DNA from: an uncultured Clostridium sp.
GTDB lineage: Bacteria; Bacillota; Clostridia; Lachnospirales; Lachnospiraceae
DNA: 9,630 bases
Direction: 5' to 3'
NCBI GenBank assembly: GCA_900551225.1
Contig: URUZ01000207.1
Location: 1 to 9,630 of the forward strand
Shown piece after piece: positions 1 through 5,606 of the stretch (the stretch's first letter is position 1; the number at the start of each line of letters is the position of its first letter). The position numbers and the translations under genes are program-made. Under the pieces are notes generated by a model. It searched no databases, had not been told where the DNA came from, and saw only the letters and a list, made by a program, of their open reading frames with translations.

Positions 1-1
1 T

Positions 2-74
2 TCCTCGATAGCTCAGTCGGTAGAGCACGCGGCTGTTAACCGCGCTGTCGTAGGTTCAAGTCCTACTCGGGGAG
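2..74 (+). tRNA. tRNA-Asn (GTT)
   Basis: Full cloverleaf. The acceptor stem TCCTCGA pairs with TCGGGGA (67-73) with one T-G wobble, and the discriminator is G74. The anticodon stem CGCGG/CCGCG encloses a loop with GTT at 35-37. The T-arm is GTAGG/CCTAC with a TTCAAGT loop. No CCA is encoded, so the CCA-adding enzyme must complete the end. It is the first complete gene of an array that probably began upstream of the window, because no promoter precedes it here. Confidence 0.97.
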
Positions 75-78
75 TTTT

Positions 79-102
79 TAGTGGAAGTCCATGCGACCAC
101 TA
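79..102 (+). repeat. Spacer hairpin between tRNA-Asn and tRNA-Glu
   Basis: TAGTGG (79-84) is a perfect inverted repeat of CCACTA (97-102), with a 12-base loop. It fills most of the 35-base spacer. It lacks a good T-tract on the plus strand, so it is more likely a processing or insulating hairpin in the tRNA precursor than a terminator. Confidence 0.5.
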
Positions 103-109
103 GTTTTGA

Positions 110-181
110 GGCCCCATGGTCAAGCGGTTAAGACATCGCCCTTTCACGGCGGTAACACGAGTTCGAATCTCGTTGGGGTCA
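110..181 (+). tRNA. tRNA-Glu (TTC)
   Basis: Acceptor stem GGCCCCA/TGGGGTC (one G-T wobble), discriminator A181. The anticodon loop CTTTCAC carries TTC at 143-145. The T-arm ACGAG/CTCGT has the TTCGAAT loop. The A discriminator is usual for Firmicutes tRNA-Glu. No CCA is encoded. Confidence 0.97.
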
Positions 182-191
182 TTAGAGTGGA

Positions 192-205
192 AGTGATTAA
201 TCACT
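192..205 (+). repeat. Perfect 14-bp palindrome in the Glu-Thr tRNA spacer
   Basis: AGTGATTAATCACT equals its own reverse complement. It lies in the centre of the 37-base spacer. As RNA it could only fold with a tiny loop at the middle of the palindrome. Confidence 0.45.
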
Positions 206-218
206 GAGACTCCTATAG

Positions 219-290
219 GCCGATGTGGCTCAACGGCAGAGCAGCTGATTTGTAATCAGCAGGTTATCGGTTCGAATCCGATCATCGGCT
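219..290 (+). tRNA. tRNA-Thr (TGT)
   Basis: Acceptor stem GCCGATG/CATCGGC, discriminator T290. The anticodon stem GCTGA/TCAGC has loop TTTGTAA with TGT at 251-253. The T-arm is ATCGG/CCGAT with loop TTCGAAT. No CCA is encoded. Confidence 0.97.
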
Positions 291-312
291 TTTACTGAGT
301 AATTCAGTAAAA
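290..312 (+). repeat. Nine-bp hairpin immediately after tRNA-Thr
   Basis: TTTTACTGA (290-298) is a perfect inverted repeat of TCAGTAAAA (304-312) around a 5-base loop. The arm includes the tRNA discriminator base, so the precursor hairpin would abut the acceptor stem. There is no T-tract after it and more tRNAs follow, so it is probably not a terminator for the array. Confidence 0.5.
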
Positions 313-322
313 GCACACAGAT

Positions 323-335
323 TATACTTAGTATA
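323..335 (+). repeat. Second small hairpin in the Thr-Met(CAT) spacer
   Basis: TATAC (323-327) pairs with GTATA (331-335) across a TTA loop. It is short and AT-rich, so it is weak alone, but it matches the pattern of inverted repeats in each spacer of this array. Confidence 0.3.
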
Positions 336-339
336 GTTC

Positions 340-413
340 GGACCTTTAGCTCAGTTGGTTAGAGCAACCGGCTCATAACCGGTCGGTCCTGGGTTCAAGT
401 CCCCGAAGGTCCA
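340..413 (+). tRNA. tRNA with CAT anticodon: elongator Met or Ile2 (lysidine type)
   Basis: Acceptor stem GGACCTT/AAGGTCC, discriminator A413. The anticodon stem ACCGG/CCGGT has loop CTCATAA with CAT at 374-376. The first acceptor pair is G-C, so this is not initiator tRNA. The sequence does not settle Met versus Ile2. C4-G69 and C5-G68 are pairs known to favour TilS recognition in E. coli tRNA-Ile2, and the 5' half resembles Firmicutes Ile2. The T-stem (389-393 with 401-405) has one T-C mismatch at its second pair. No CCA is encoded. Confidence 0.85.
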
Positions 414-417
414 CTCA

Positions 418-440
418 TTCTGATCTAACTTAAGTCAGAA
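418..440 (+). repeat. Spacer hairpin between the CAT tRNA and tRNA-Asp
   Basis: TTCTGA (418-423) is a perfect inverted repeat of TCAGAA (435-440), and a small ACTTAAGT palindrome overlaps the 3' arm. It starts five bases after the tRNA. Confidence 0.4.
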
Positions 441-459
441 CTATATAAGCAACAAGCAA

Positions 460-533
460 GGCCCGGTGGCTCAGCTGGTTAGAGCGCCGCCCTGTCACGG
501 CGGAGGTCGACGGTTCGAACCCGTTCCGGGTCG
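460..533 (+). tRNA. tRNA-Asp (GTC)
   Basis: Acceptor stem GGCCCGG/CCGGGTC (one G-T wobble), discriminator G533. The anticodon stem CCGCC/GGCGG has loop CTGTCAC with GTC at 494-496. The T-arm is GACGG/CCGTT with loop TTCGAAC. No CCA is encoded. Confidence 0.97.
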
Positions 534-536
534 TTT

Positions 537-552
537 CGCATTTGACAATGCG
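537..552 (+). repeat. Spacer hairpin between tRNA-Asp and tRNA-Val
   Basis: CGCATT (537-542) and AATGCG (547-552) form a perfect six-base-pair stem with a TGAC tetraloop, starting four bases after tRNA-Asp. Confidence 0.5.
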
Positions 553-571
553 TACAAAACAATATTTGATT

Positions 572-644
572 GGGGTCTTAGCTCAGCTGGGAGAGCATCT
601 GCCTTACAAGCAGAGGGTCATAGGTTCGAGCCCTATAGGCCCCA
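572..644 (+). tRNA. tRNA-Val (TAC)
   Basis: Acceptor stem GGGGTCT/AGGCCCC (one T-G wobble), discriminator A644. The anticodon stem TCTGC/GCAGA has loop CTTACAA with TAC at 605-607. The T-arm is ATAGG/CCTAT with loop TTCGAGC. No CCA is encoded. Confidence 0.97.
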
Positions 645-688
645 TTATCAATGGTGGGACACGCACAACACGTTTTTCATCGTTGTAT

Positions 689-772
689 GCGGGTATGGTG
701 GAATAGGCAGACACAAGGGACTTAAAATCCCTCGGAGGCGACTCCGTGCCGGTTCAAGTCCGGCTACCCGCA
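689..772 (+). tRNA. tRNA-Leu (TAA)
   Basis: Type II tRNA with a long variable arm. Acceptor stem GCGGGTA/TACCCGC, discriminator A772. The anticodon stem AGGGA/TCCCT has loop CTTAAAA with TAA at 723-725. The T-arm is GCCGG/CCGGC. It is the last gene of the first array; a terminator-like hairpin begins nine bases later. Confidence 0.97.
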
Positions 773-780
773 TGGAGATA

Positions 781-819
781 ACAGCCTGAGGATGCAGTCA
801 TTGCAGCTTCAGGCTGTTT
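781..819 (+). terminator. Probable terminator of the tRNA array
   Basis: ACAGCCTGA (781-789) pairs perfectly with TCAGGCTGT (809-817) and the hairpin is followed by a short T run (TTTG). The position directly after the array fits an intrinsic terminator. The T-tract is poor, so termination may be partial. The remaining bases up to 895 hold only a short direct repeat (see 819-853). Confidence 0.45.
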
Positions 820-853
820 GCGTCTGAAAAGGTAGTCTGCGTCTGAAAGGTAA
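819..853 (+). repeat. Short tandem direct repeat
   Basis: The unit TGCGTCTGAAAAGGTA (819-834) recurs as TGCGTCTGAAAGGTA (839-853), differing by one A. No gene or promoter is visible inside it. It looks like a local duplication between two tRNA transcription units. Confidence 0.45.
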
Positions 854-895
854 TGAGTTCCAGCATGGATTTTGGGAAATAATTGGGACCGGTAC

Positions 896-924
896 TTGAC
901 ATGGAGGACTGGCTCAGATATAAT
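896..924 (+). promoter_or_regulatory. Consensus sigma-A promoter of tRNA-Leu(TAG)
   Basis: TTGACA (896-901) and TATAAT (919-924) are both perfect consensus hexamers, separated by the ideal 17 bp. Transcription would start around 931, about ten bases before the mature tRNA. A strong promoter is expected for a stable RNA gene. Confidence 0.9.
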
Positions 925-939
925 TGAAAGCGTGCATTT

Positions 940-1021
940 GCGGATATGGCGGAATTGGCAGACGCGCGAGATTTAGGTTCTCGTATCGAGAGGTGTGCAG
1001 GTTCAAGTCCTGTTATCCGCA
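940..1021 (+). tRNA. tRNA-Leu (TAG)
   Basis: Type II tRNA. Acceptor stem GCGGATA/TATCCGC, discriminator A1021. The anticodon stem CGAGA/TCTCG has loop TTTAGGT with TAG at 974-976. The T-arm GCAGG/CCTGT has one G-T wobble and a TTCAAGT loop. No CCA is encoded. It has its own promoter (896-924) and terminator (1026-1065), separate from the preceding array. Confidence 0.97.
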
Positions 1022-1025
1022 GCCA

Positions 1026-1070
1026 AAAGGAGTTGTGGCACTAAGTACCAGTGCGCAGCTCCTTTCTGTT
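1026..1070 (+). terminator. Intrinsic terminator after tRNA-Leu(TAG)
   Basis: AAAGGAG (1026-1032) pairs with CTCCTTT (1059-1065). The stem continues inward through wobble and Watson-Crick pairs to CACT/AGTG with one bulged G, giving about 16 pairs around a small loop. A T-rich but interrupted tail (TTTCTGTTGT) follows. It begins four bases after the tRNA, so it may also help 3' processing. Readthrough could supply the downstream small gene, which has no obvious promoter. Confidence 0.65.
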
Positions 1071-1130
1071 GTAAGCGGTGAAGCGCTGGCAATGCGTGCG
1101 GTCCATCGCATCATTCAGAAGGGAGTATTT

Positions 1131-1364
1131 ATGATAAAATTGGTATCAGCGATTGCAGGTGTGGCAGGTGCGCTTATGGCGTGTCTGGGCGTATTTATGA
1201 AGGTTAAGGGAGCAGGGGTAGTCTCTGTGATCGGCGGAGCCGACGGACCTACCAGTATATTTATCGCAGGGAAAGTGGGCGGAAGCTCTTCCATGGGAAT
1301 GATCGTTGTGGGCGTTCTTCTGGTTGTGGCGGGTATTTTGGCCTTTAAATGGAAGCGGAAGTGA
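1131..1364 (+). CDS. Small membrane protein with the GGADGPT motif of Na+-pumping decarboxylase beta subunits
   Basis: This 77-residue protein has two predicted transmembrane helices, about residues 2-24 and 54-73. The second is followed by a basic tail (KWKRK). Between them lies VSVIGGADGPTSIF (residues 31-44), the hallmark of the beta subunit of oxaloacetate, methylmalonyl-CoA and glutaconyl-CoA decarboxylases. In those proteins the conserved aspartate of this loop (here Asp38) lies on the sodium pathway. Full-length beta subunits are several times longer, and no alpha, gamma or biotin-carrier gene is nearby, so this is not a working decarboxylase by itself. The start at 1131 is chosen because GAAGGGAG ends five bases before it; an in-frame ATG at 1092 has no ribosome-binding site. 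The function is unknown. It may be a miniature ion-binding or regulatory membrane protein. Confidence 0.75.
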   Translation: MIKLVSAIAGVAGALMACLGVFMKVKGAGVVSVIGGADGPTSIFIAGKVGGSSSMGMIVVGVLLVVAGILAFKWKRK

Positions 1365-1383
1365 CTTATAGCGCCTGAGATGC

Positions 1384-1410
1384 AAAAAAATCACGAGCAC
1401 TCTCGTGATT
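1384..1410 (-). terminator. Terminator-like hairpin oriented to the minus strand
   Basis: AATCACGAG (1389-1397) and CTCGTGATT (1402-1410) form a perfect 9-bp stem with a CACT loop. On the minus strand it is followed by a run of seven T's (complement of 1384-1390), a textbook intrinsic terminator. On the plus strand there is no T-tract after it. No minus-strand gene is visible in the next several hundred bases to the right, so the transcript it would stop is unknown. Confidence 0.5.
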
Positions 1411-1420
1411 CATCAAAAAA

Positions 1421-1434
1421 TGGCCATATGGCCA
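1421..1434 (+). repeat. Perfect 14-bp palindrome
   Basis: TGGCCATATGGCCA equals its reverse complement and sits between the two terminator-like hairpins at 1384-1410 and 1451-1486. It could be a protein-binding site or a remnant of an inverted repeat. No role can be assigned. Confidence 0.4.
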
Positions 1435-1450
1435 AACTTCATTATCCATC

Positions 1451-1489
1451 ATACTATACTTTGAAATTAAAGTCTAGTATTTTTTTATT
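1451..1489 (+). terminator. AT-rich plus-strand terminator upstream of helD
   Basis: ATACTATACTTT (1451-1462) pairs with AAAGTCTAGTAT (1469-1480) with one mismatch around a GAAATT loop, followed directly by seven T's and more T-rich sequence. It would stop transcripts coming from the small membrane-protein gene. The stem is AT-rich, so its strength is uncertain. The rest of 1365-1572 holds the elements listed and no confident helD promoter. Confidence 0.5.
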
Positions 1490-1572
1490 TCTATGGTATT
1501 ATTTTGTTACACCTAATACAAGGTCATGGGATGGGATCGGACAGACGAGAACAGGAGGGAGAAAGGAATTAT

Positions 1573-3639
1573 ATGGAACAGGAGAGACAGAAGGAGCAGC
1601 AGCATTTTGACGAGACCATAGCCTTGTTAAAGGAGAACGTGAAGGAGTACAGGGAACGTGAGATCCGCCTGAAGCAGGAATCGGATGATCTGTTCGCTGC
1701 GGTGACAAAGGGCGGGGAGACGGAGCTGTATAATCAGCTGGCTGCTTCTCTGAGTATTCTGGAGCACACCAGAGGCACGCTGCGGAAAAATGAGGCGGCG
1801 CTGAACAAGCCGTATTTTGGGAGAATCGATTATGATGACCGGGAGAACAATGCCTTTGAGAGCCTTTATATAGGAAAGAACGGCATTTCCCAGGATCAGG
1901 AGGTAGTGATCGTGGACTGGCGGGCGCCGGTGTCCAGCGTTTACTATGAGAATGAGATGGGGGAGGGCAGCTATCAGGTACCCACCAAGGAAAAGCTGCT
2001 GGAGATCCCCATTGACCTGAAGCTGAAGCGGACCTATGACGCGGACAACAGCCAGCTTATGGGGTACTACGACAACGATGTGGCCTCCAATGACGATCTT
2101 CTGGTGAAATATCTGGCCAAGAACAAGGACGCGGTTCTGGGGGATATTATAGCCACCATCCAGAAGGAACAGAATGAGATTATCCGGGACAGGCCTTATA
2201 AGAATATGATTGTCCAGGGGGTGGCGGGAAGCGGGAAAACGACTGTGGCCATGCACCGTATTTCCTATATTCTGTACAACTATGAGGAACGGATATATCC
2301 CAGTGAATTCTGTATCATCGGAAGCAATGATATGCTGCTGAGCTACATTACCAGCGGCCTTCCTGAGCTGGACGTGTCCAATGTGCGCCACATGCGGATG
2401 GATTCCATGTTTGTCTATCTGCTGGGGAAGCAGTGGAAGAAAACGTGGAAGGTGGTGAGCGGAGGCGCTGAGGAGGCATTTAAGAGCAGGCTGTCCTTTA
2501 TAAGGGAGCTGGACCGGTATCTGGAGGACATGCGGGGGACTCTGCTGCCGCCCCGCGGCGTGTCGGACAGGCGGTTGGGACTGATCCTCTCCTCGGACAA
2601 CATGAGGACCATTCTGGAACTGAACAGCTCCATGTCCGTGGCCCAGGCTGCTGCGCTGCTGAATGAGCGGGTGGCCTCCAAGATTGTCTCCATGATCAAC
2701 AGCGATGATAAGGAGGCAATACGGGATAAGAAGAGGGAGTTCCGCAGGTTTTTCGACCCCTTAAAGGGTGTGGAAACTGTGCCAAGGCTGTATGCGGCGT
2801 TTTTGGAGCAGTATGAGGAGATGTGGGGGGCCGATGGCATTTCCCTTGGGGAAACCAGGGAAAATGTGCGTAAGAACCGGTTTGACGTGTATGATCTGGC
2901 GGCGCTGGTGCTGATCCACAAGCGTCTGACTGCCAAACAGATGATGGATGAATTCAGCCAGATTATTGTGGATGAGGGCCAGGACTTTGGGGAGATGGTG
3001 TACTATGTGCTGAAGCAGGTGCTGAGCGGCTGCTATTTCACCATCATGGGGGATGTTTCCCAGAATATCCACTATGAAACAGGTATGAATGACTGGGAGG
3101 CCTTAAAGACCATTCTCTTTGACCAGAACAGGGACAGCTTCAGGCTGCTGGCCAAGAGCTACCGGAATACCATTGAGATATCTGAGTTTGCGGGGCGGGT
3201 GCTGGAGAAGGCCTCGTCAGGAGAGTATAAAATCCAGCCGGTGATCCGCCACGGGCGTCCGGTGGAGCAGGTGACTGTGGAACCGGGAGAGCTGTTTGCC
3301 AGGACTGCAGAACTGCTGAGAGGAATTCGGGAGAGGGGACATGTGACTACTGCCGTGATCTGCCGCAGCAGCCAGGAGGCCGCCCAGGTCAAAGAGGGAT
3401 TGAAGCAGTTTGTAGCGGTTCATGAGAATGATGACGAGGGGTTCCAGAACGGTGTGATGGTGCTGCCCATCAGCCTGACAAAGGGGCTGGAGTTCGACGC
3501 GGTGGTTCTGTGGAAGCCGGATGAGGAACATTATGGCTGCAATCCAAGGGATGCGAAGCTGTTGTATGTGGCGATTACGCGGGCGCTGCATGAGCTGTTT
3601 TTGATTGGGGAGAATGAGATTTCGCCGCTGTTTGAGTAG
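1573..3639 (+). CDS. helD: HelD-type RNA-polymerase recycling ATPase (superfamily 1 helicase-like)
   Basis: HelD removes stalled or post-termination RNA polymerase from DNA using ATP in Gram-positive bacteria. This 688-residue protein starts with a charged heptad-rich stretch (about 1-75), expected to be the antiparallel coiled coil that enters the polymerase secondary channel. It is followed by the family sequence PYFGRIDYDD and VIVDWRAPVSSVYY. Walker A is GVAGSGKTT (216-224, Lys222). Motif II is VDEGQD, with Asp467 and Glu468. The C-terminal motifs are SLTKGLEFD (634-642) and LYVAITRA (664-671). The region between Walker A and motif II contains the poorly conserved HelD-specific insertion. 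It is shorter than B. subtilis HelD, which has roughly 770 residues. The start at 1573 follows AGGAGGGAGAAAGGA; upstream in-frame TTG (1504) and ATG (1531) lack a good ribosome-binding site. It is monocistronic and ends at a bidirectional terminator. Confidence 0.9.
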   Translation: MEQERQKEQQHFDETIALLKENVKEYREREIRLKQESDDLFAAVTKGGETELYNQLAASLSILEHTRGTLRKNEAALNKPYFGRIDYDDRENNAFESLYIGKNGISQDQEVVIVDWRAPVSSVYYENEMGEGSYQVPTKEKLLEIPIDLKLKRTYDADNSQLMGYYDNDVASNDDLLVKYLAKNKDAVLGDIIATIQKEQNEIIRDRPYKNMIVQGVAGSGKTTVAMHRISYILYNYEERIYPSEFCIIGSNDMLLSYITSGLPELDVSNVRHMRMDSMFVYLLGKQWKKTWKVVSGGAEEAFKSRLSFIRELDRYLEDMRGTLLPPRGVSDRRLGLILSSDNMRTILELNSSMSVAQAAALLNERVASKIVSMINSDDKEAIRDKKREFRRFFDPLKGVETVPRLYAAFLEQYEEMWGADGISLGETRENVRKNRFDVYDLAALVLIHKRLTAKQMMDEFSQIIVDEGQDFGEMVYYVLKQVLSGCYFTIMGDVSQNIHYETGMNDWEALKTILFDQNRDSFRLLAKSYRNTIEISEFAGRVLEKASSGEYKIQPVIRHGRPVEQVTVEPGELFARTAELLRGIRERGHVTTAVICRSSQEAAQVKEGLKQFVAVHENDDEGFQNGVMVLPISLTKGLEFDAVVLWKPDEEHYGCNPRDAKLLYVAITRALHELFLIGENEISPLFE

Positions 3640-3666
3640 ATGGGCGGGAGACAAGGAAATGGAATT

Positions 3667-3710
3667 AAAAAGGGCGCGGCTCACAGGTGTGTGGGCCGCG
3701 CCTTCTTAAT
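3667..3710. terminator. Bidirectional terminator between helD and the iron-import operon
   Basis: GGCGCGGCTCACA (3673-3685) pairs with TGTGGGCCGCGCC (3690-3702) with one T-G wobble, giving a 13-bp GC-rich stem on a GGTG tetraloop. It is flanked by AAAAA on the left and TTCTTAATTT on the right, so both strands see a hairpin followed by T's. It lies 33 bases after the helD stop and 11 bases after the stop of the convergent receptor gene. Confidence 0.9.
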
Positions 3711-3713
3711 TTG

Positions 3714-4823
3714 TTATCTGTCCAGGAGGCCTGTCTCCAGGTCCTGCAGCATGATATCCATGGCAGTGATACCGCCCTCCGCCAGGTACCACACGGTGGG
3801 GGTCAGATAGATGATATTACCGCTTTGGGAGGCAGCTGTTTTGTGAACCAGCTCATTGTCCATGATCTCGTTGGCCAGCTTGGCGCCCTCTGTGTTGATG
3901 GCGCTGTCGCGGTCCAGGACAAAGATGTAGTCCGGGTTTAAGTCAACCAGCAGTTCGAAGGAGGACTCGTTGCCGTGGGTGGAATCCACGTTGTTGGCCA
4001 GGTTCTTAAAGCCGATCTCATTACCGATGAGGGAGCAGCGGCTGCCGTCTCCCAGGGAGTTGAAATTGCTGCTGGTGACCATGCCGATTACAGCGGTCTT
4101 GCCCTCGGCTGCGGCGGCCAGGGCAGCGATGCGCTGGTCAAAGCCTGCGATCTGTGCAGCGGCCTTGTCCTGGACGCCGAAGATGGAGGCAATGGAGGAG
4201 ACATTGTTCTTCATGCTCTGAAGGATGCCGATCTCGTAGTTGTTGGAGAGATAGACCACAGGGGCGATCTTTGAGAGGGCGTCATACTGGGCGCTTAAGC
4301 GTCCGCCTATGAAGATAATCTCAGGCTCGCTGGACATCAGGGCTTCCATGTCCACCTCTTTCAGGGTGCCCAGATTGGCAATATCCTCGTTGTTGTTATA
4401 ATCCATCAGGTAGTCGATGGAGGATGATTTGGGCATGCCTACCACACGGCCGCCCAGATCCCAGTTGTCCAGCATGTCTAACACGGCCATGTCCAGAACC
4501 GCCACACGGGAGGGATTGTAGGGGACCTGGATGTCCATGGCCTCATCGCTGCCGTTTAAGGTGGTGACGGTGACGGTGTCCGGGGTCTGGGAGGCGCCGG
4601 GCTCTTCGGCTGCGGTCTTTCCGGCTGGGTCCTCTCCGGCTGCACCCTCTGCGGACTGGGAGGCGCTATCGGCTGTTTTGGACATTTCCCCGCCGGATTG
4701 GGACGAGCTCTCAGCGGTGCTGGCCGGAGCGGTTGTGGCGGCGGTCTGCGGGGTATTGGAGCAGGCTGCCAGTGAGAGGGCCATCATGATTCCCAGGGGG
4801 CAGAGCAACATTTTTTTCATCAT
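3714..4823 (-). CDS. Siderophore-binding lipoprotein (YclQ/CeuE/FatB family)
   Basis: Extracellular receptor of the importer, 369 residues. Residues 1-21 form a lipoprotein signal peptide with lipobox LAAC (Cys21), so the protein is expected to be anchored to the outer face of the membrane. Residues 22-83 are an unusually long flexible linker rich in Ala, Ser, Thr, Glu and Gly. The periplasmic-binding-protein fold follows, with VAVLDMAVLDML near 107, LGTLKEVDMEAL (151-162), IIFIGGR (169-175) and LNPDYIFVLDRD (295-306). Arg175, Arg262 and Arg305 sit in contexts matching the three arginines of the CeuE/YclQ pocket for catecholate iron complexes, and His283 (HGNESSFE) may match the CeuE iron-ligand histidine. 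This points to a catecholate-type ferric siderophore; the substrate is inferred. AAAGGAG lies nine bases before the first of two adjacent ATGs. It is last in the operon. Confidence 0.9.
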   Translation of the reverse strand: MMKKMLLCPLGIMMALSLAACSNTPQTAATTAPASTAESSSQSGGEMSKTADSASQSAEGAAGEDPAGKTAAEEPGASQTPDTVTVTTLNGSDEAMDIQVPYNPSRVAVLDMAVLDMLDNWDLGGRVVGMPKSSSIDYLMDYNNNEDIANLGTLKEVDMEALMSSEPEIIFIGGRLSAQYDALSKIAPVVYLSNNYEIGILQSMKNNVSSIASIFGVQDKAAAQIAGFDQRIAALAAAAEGKTAVIGMVTSSNFNSLGDGSRCSLIGNEIGFKNLANNVDSTHGNESSFELLVDLNPDYIFVLDRDSAINTEGAKLANEIMDNELVHKTAASQSGNIIYLTPTVWYLAEGGITAMDIMLQDLETGLLDR

Positions 4824-4850
4824 TTCTTAAGTCTCCTTTTAAGGTGGTTT

Positions 4851-5603
4851 TTAGTAATAGATGGAGAGGGGCTTGCCCTCGATTTCCTGAATTTCAAAGT
4901 CTACATTGTAGATGCGGGACAGGTTTTCTTTGGTCATCACTTCTTTTACGGTGCCGAACTGGGCTACTTTGCCGTCTGCGAAGGCGCAGATATAGTCAGA
5001 ATAAAAGGCCGCGTAGTTGATCTCGTGGAGTACCATGACAACGGTTTTGCCCAGCTCATCGCAGAGACGGCGGACGGTTTTCATCAAATTGGTGGCATGG
5101 CAGATATCCAGGTTGTTGGTAGGCTCGTCCAGCAGGATATAGTCCGTGTCCTGTGCAATGACCATGGCGATGTAGGCCCGCTGCCGCTGGCCGCCGGACA
5201 GCTCGTCAATGAAGCGGTCCTGGAAGTCCTCCAGGCTCATGTAGGCAATGGCCCGGTCAATGATCTCCCGGTCATCGGCAGTGATGTGGCTGCCGCTGTA
5301 GGGGAAACGGCCGAAGGTGACCAGCTCCCGGACCGTCAGCTTCATCTGGACGTTGTTGCTCTGGGTGAGAATGGCCAGGCGCTTGGACAGATCCCGGCTT
5401 TTCCAGCGGGTCAGGTCTTTGCCCTCGAACTCCACAGTGCCCTCGTCCTGGCGGATCAGGCGGGAGATCATGCCCATGACCGTGGATTTACCGGCGCCGT
5501 TGGGGCCGATCAGGGAGATGACGCTCCCCTTGGGCAGGGTGAAGGTGACGGAGTCCACAACGGTGTTACCGTCATATTTTTTCGTGAGATTTTTGATCAG
5601 CAT
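4851..5603 (-). CDS. ABC transporter ATPase for ferric siderophore (YclP/CeuD/FecE type)
   Basis: Cytoplasmic nucleotide-binding subunit, 250 residues, complete. Walker A is GPNGAGKST (33-41, Lys39), the Q-loop is Gln81, the signature is LSGGQRQR (135-142), Walker B is YILLDEP (155-161), the D-loop is NNLD (163-166), and the switch histidine is His193. All catalytic elements are intact. The family couples ATP hydrolysis to transport through a FecCD permease dimer. It starts three bases after the stop of the second permease, and its AAGGAGG lies inside the end of that gene, so translation is probably coupled. A 27-base gap with its own ribosome-binding site separates it from the receptor gene. 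Confidence 0.93.
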   Translation of the reverse strand: MLIKNLTKKYDGNTVVDSVTFTLPKGSVISLIGPNGAGKSTVMGMISRLIRQDEGTVEFEGKDLTRWKSRDLSKRLAILTQSNNVQMKLTVRELVTFGRFPYSGSHITADDREIIDRAIAYMSLEDFQDRFIDELSGGQRQRAYIAMVIAQDTDYILLDEPTNNLDICHATNLMKTVRRLCDELGKTVVMVLHEINYAAFYSDYICAFADGKVAQFGTVKEVMTKENLSRIYNVDFEIQEIEGKPLSIYY

Positions 5604-5606
5604 TGT

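Noticed and set aside
466..789. 107-codon plus-strand reading frame across the tRNA genes
   Set aside because: It runs through tRNA-Asp, tRNA-Val and tRNA-Leu, has no ribosome-binding site, and its sequence is just translated tRNA.
1461..1502. helD promoter (TTGAAA with a TATTAT)
   Set aside because: The spacing is wrong and the TTGAAA lies inside the terminator stem. No convincing pair of hexamers was found.
1627..2391. 254-codon minus-strand frame inside helD
   Set aside because: It is antisense to conserved helD coding sequence and has no recognisable domain or ribosome-binding site. It is a codon-bias shadow.
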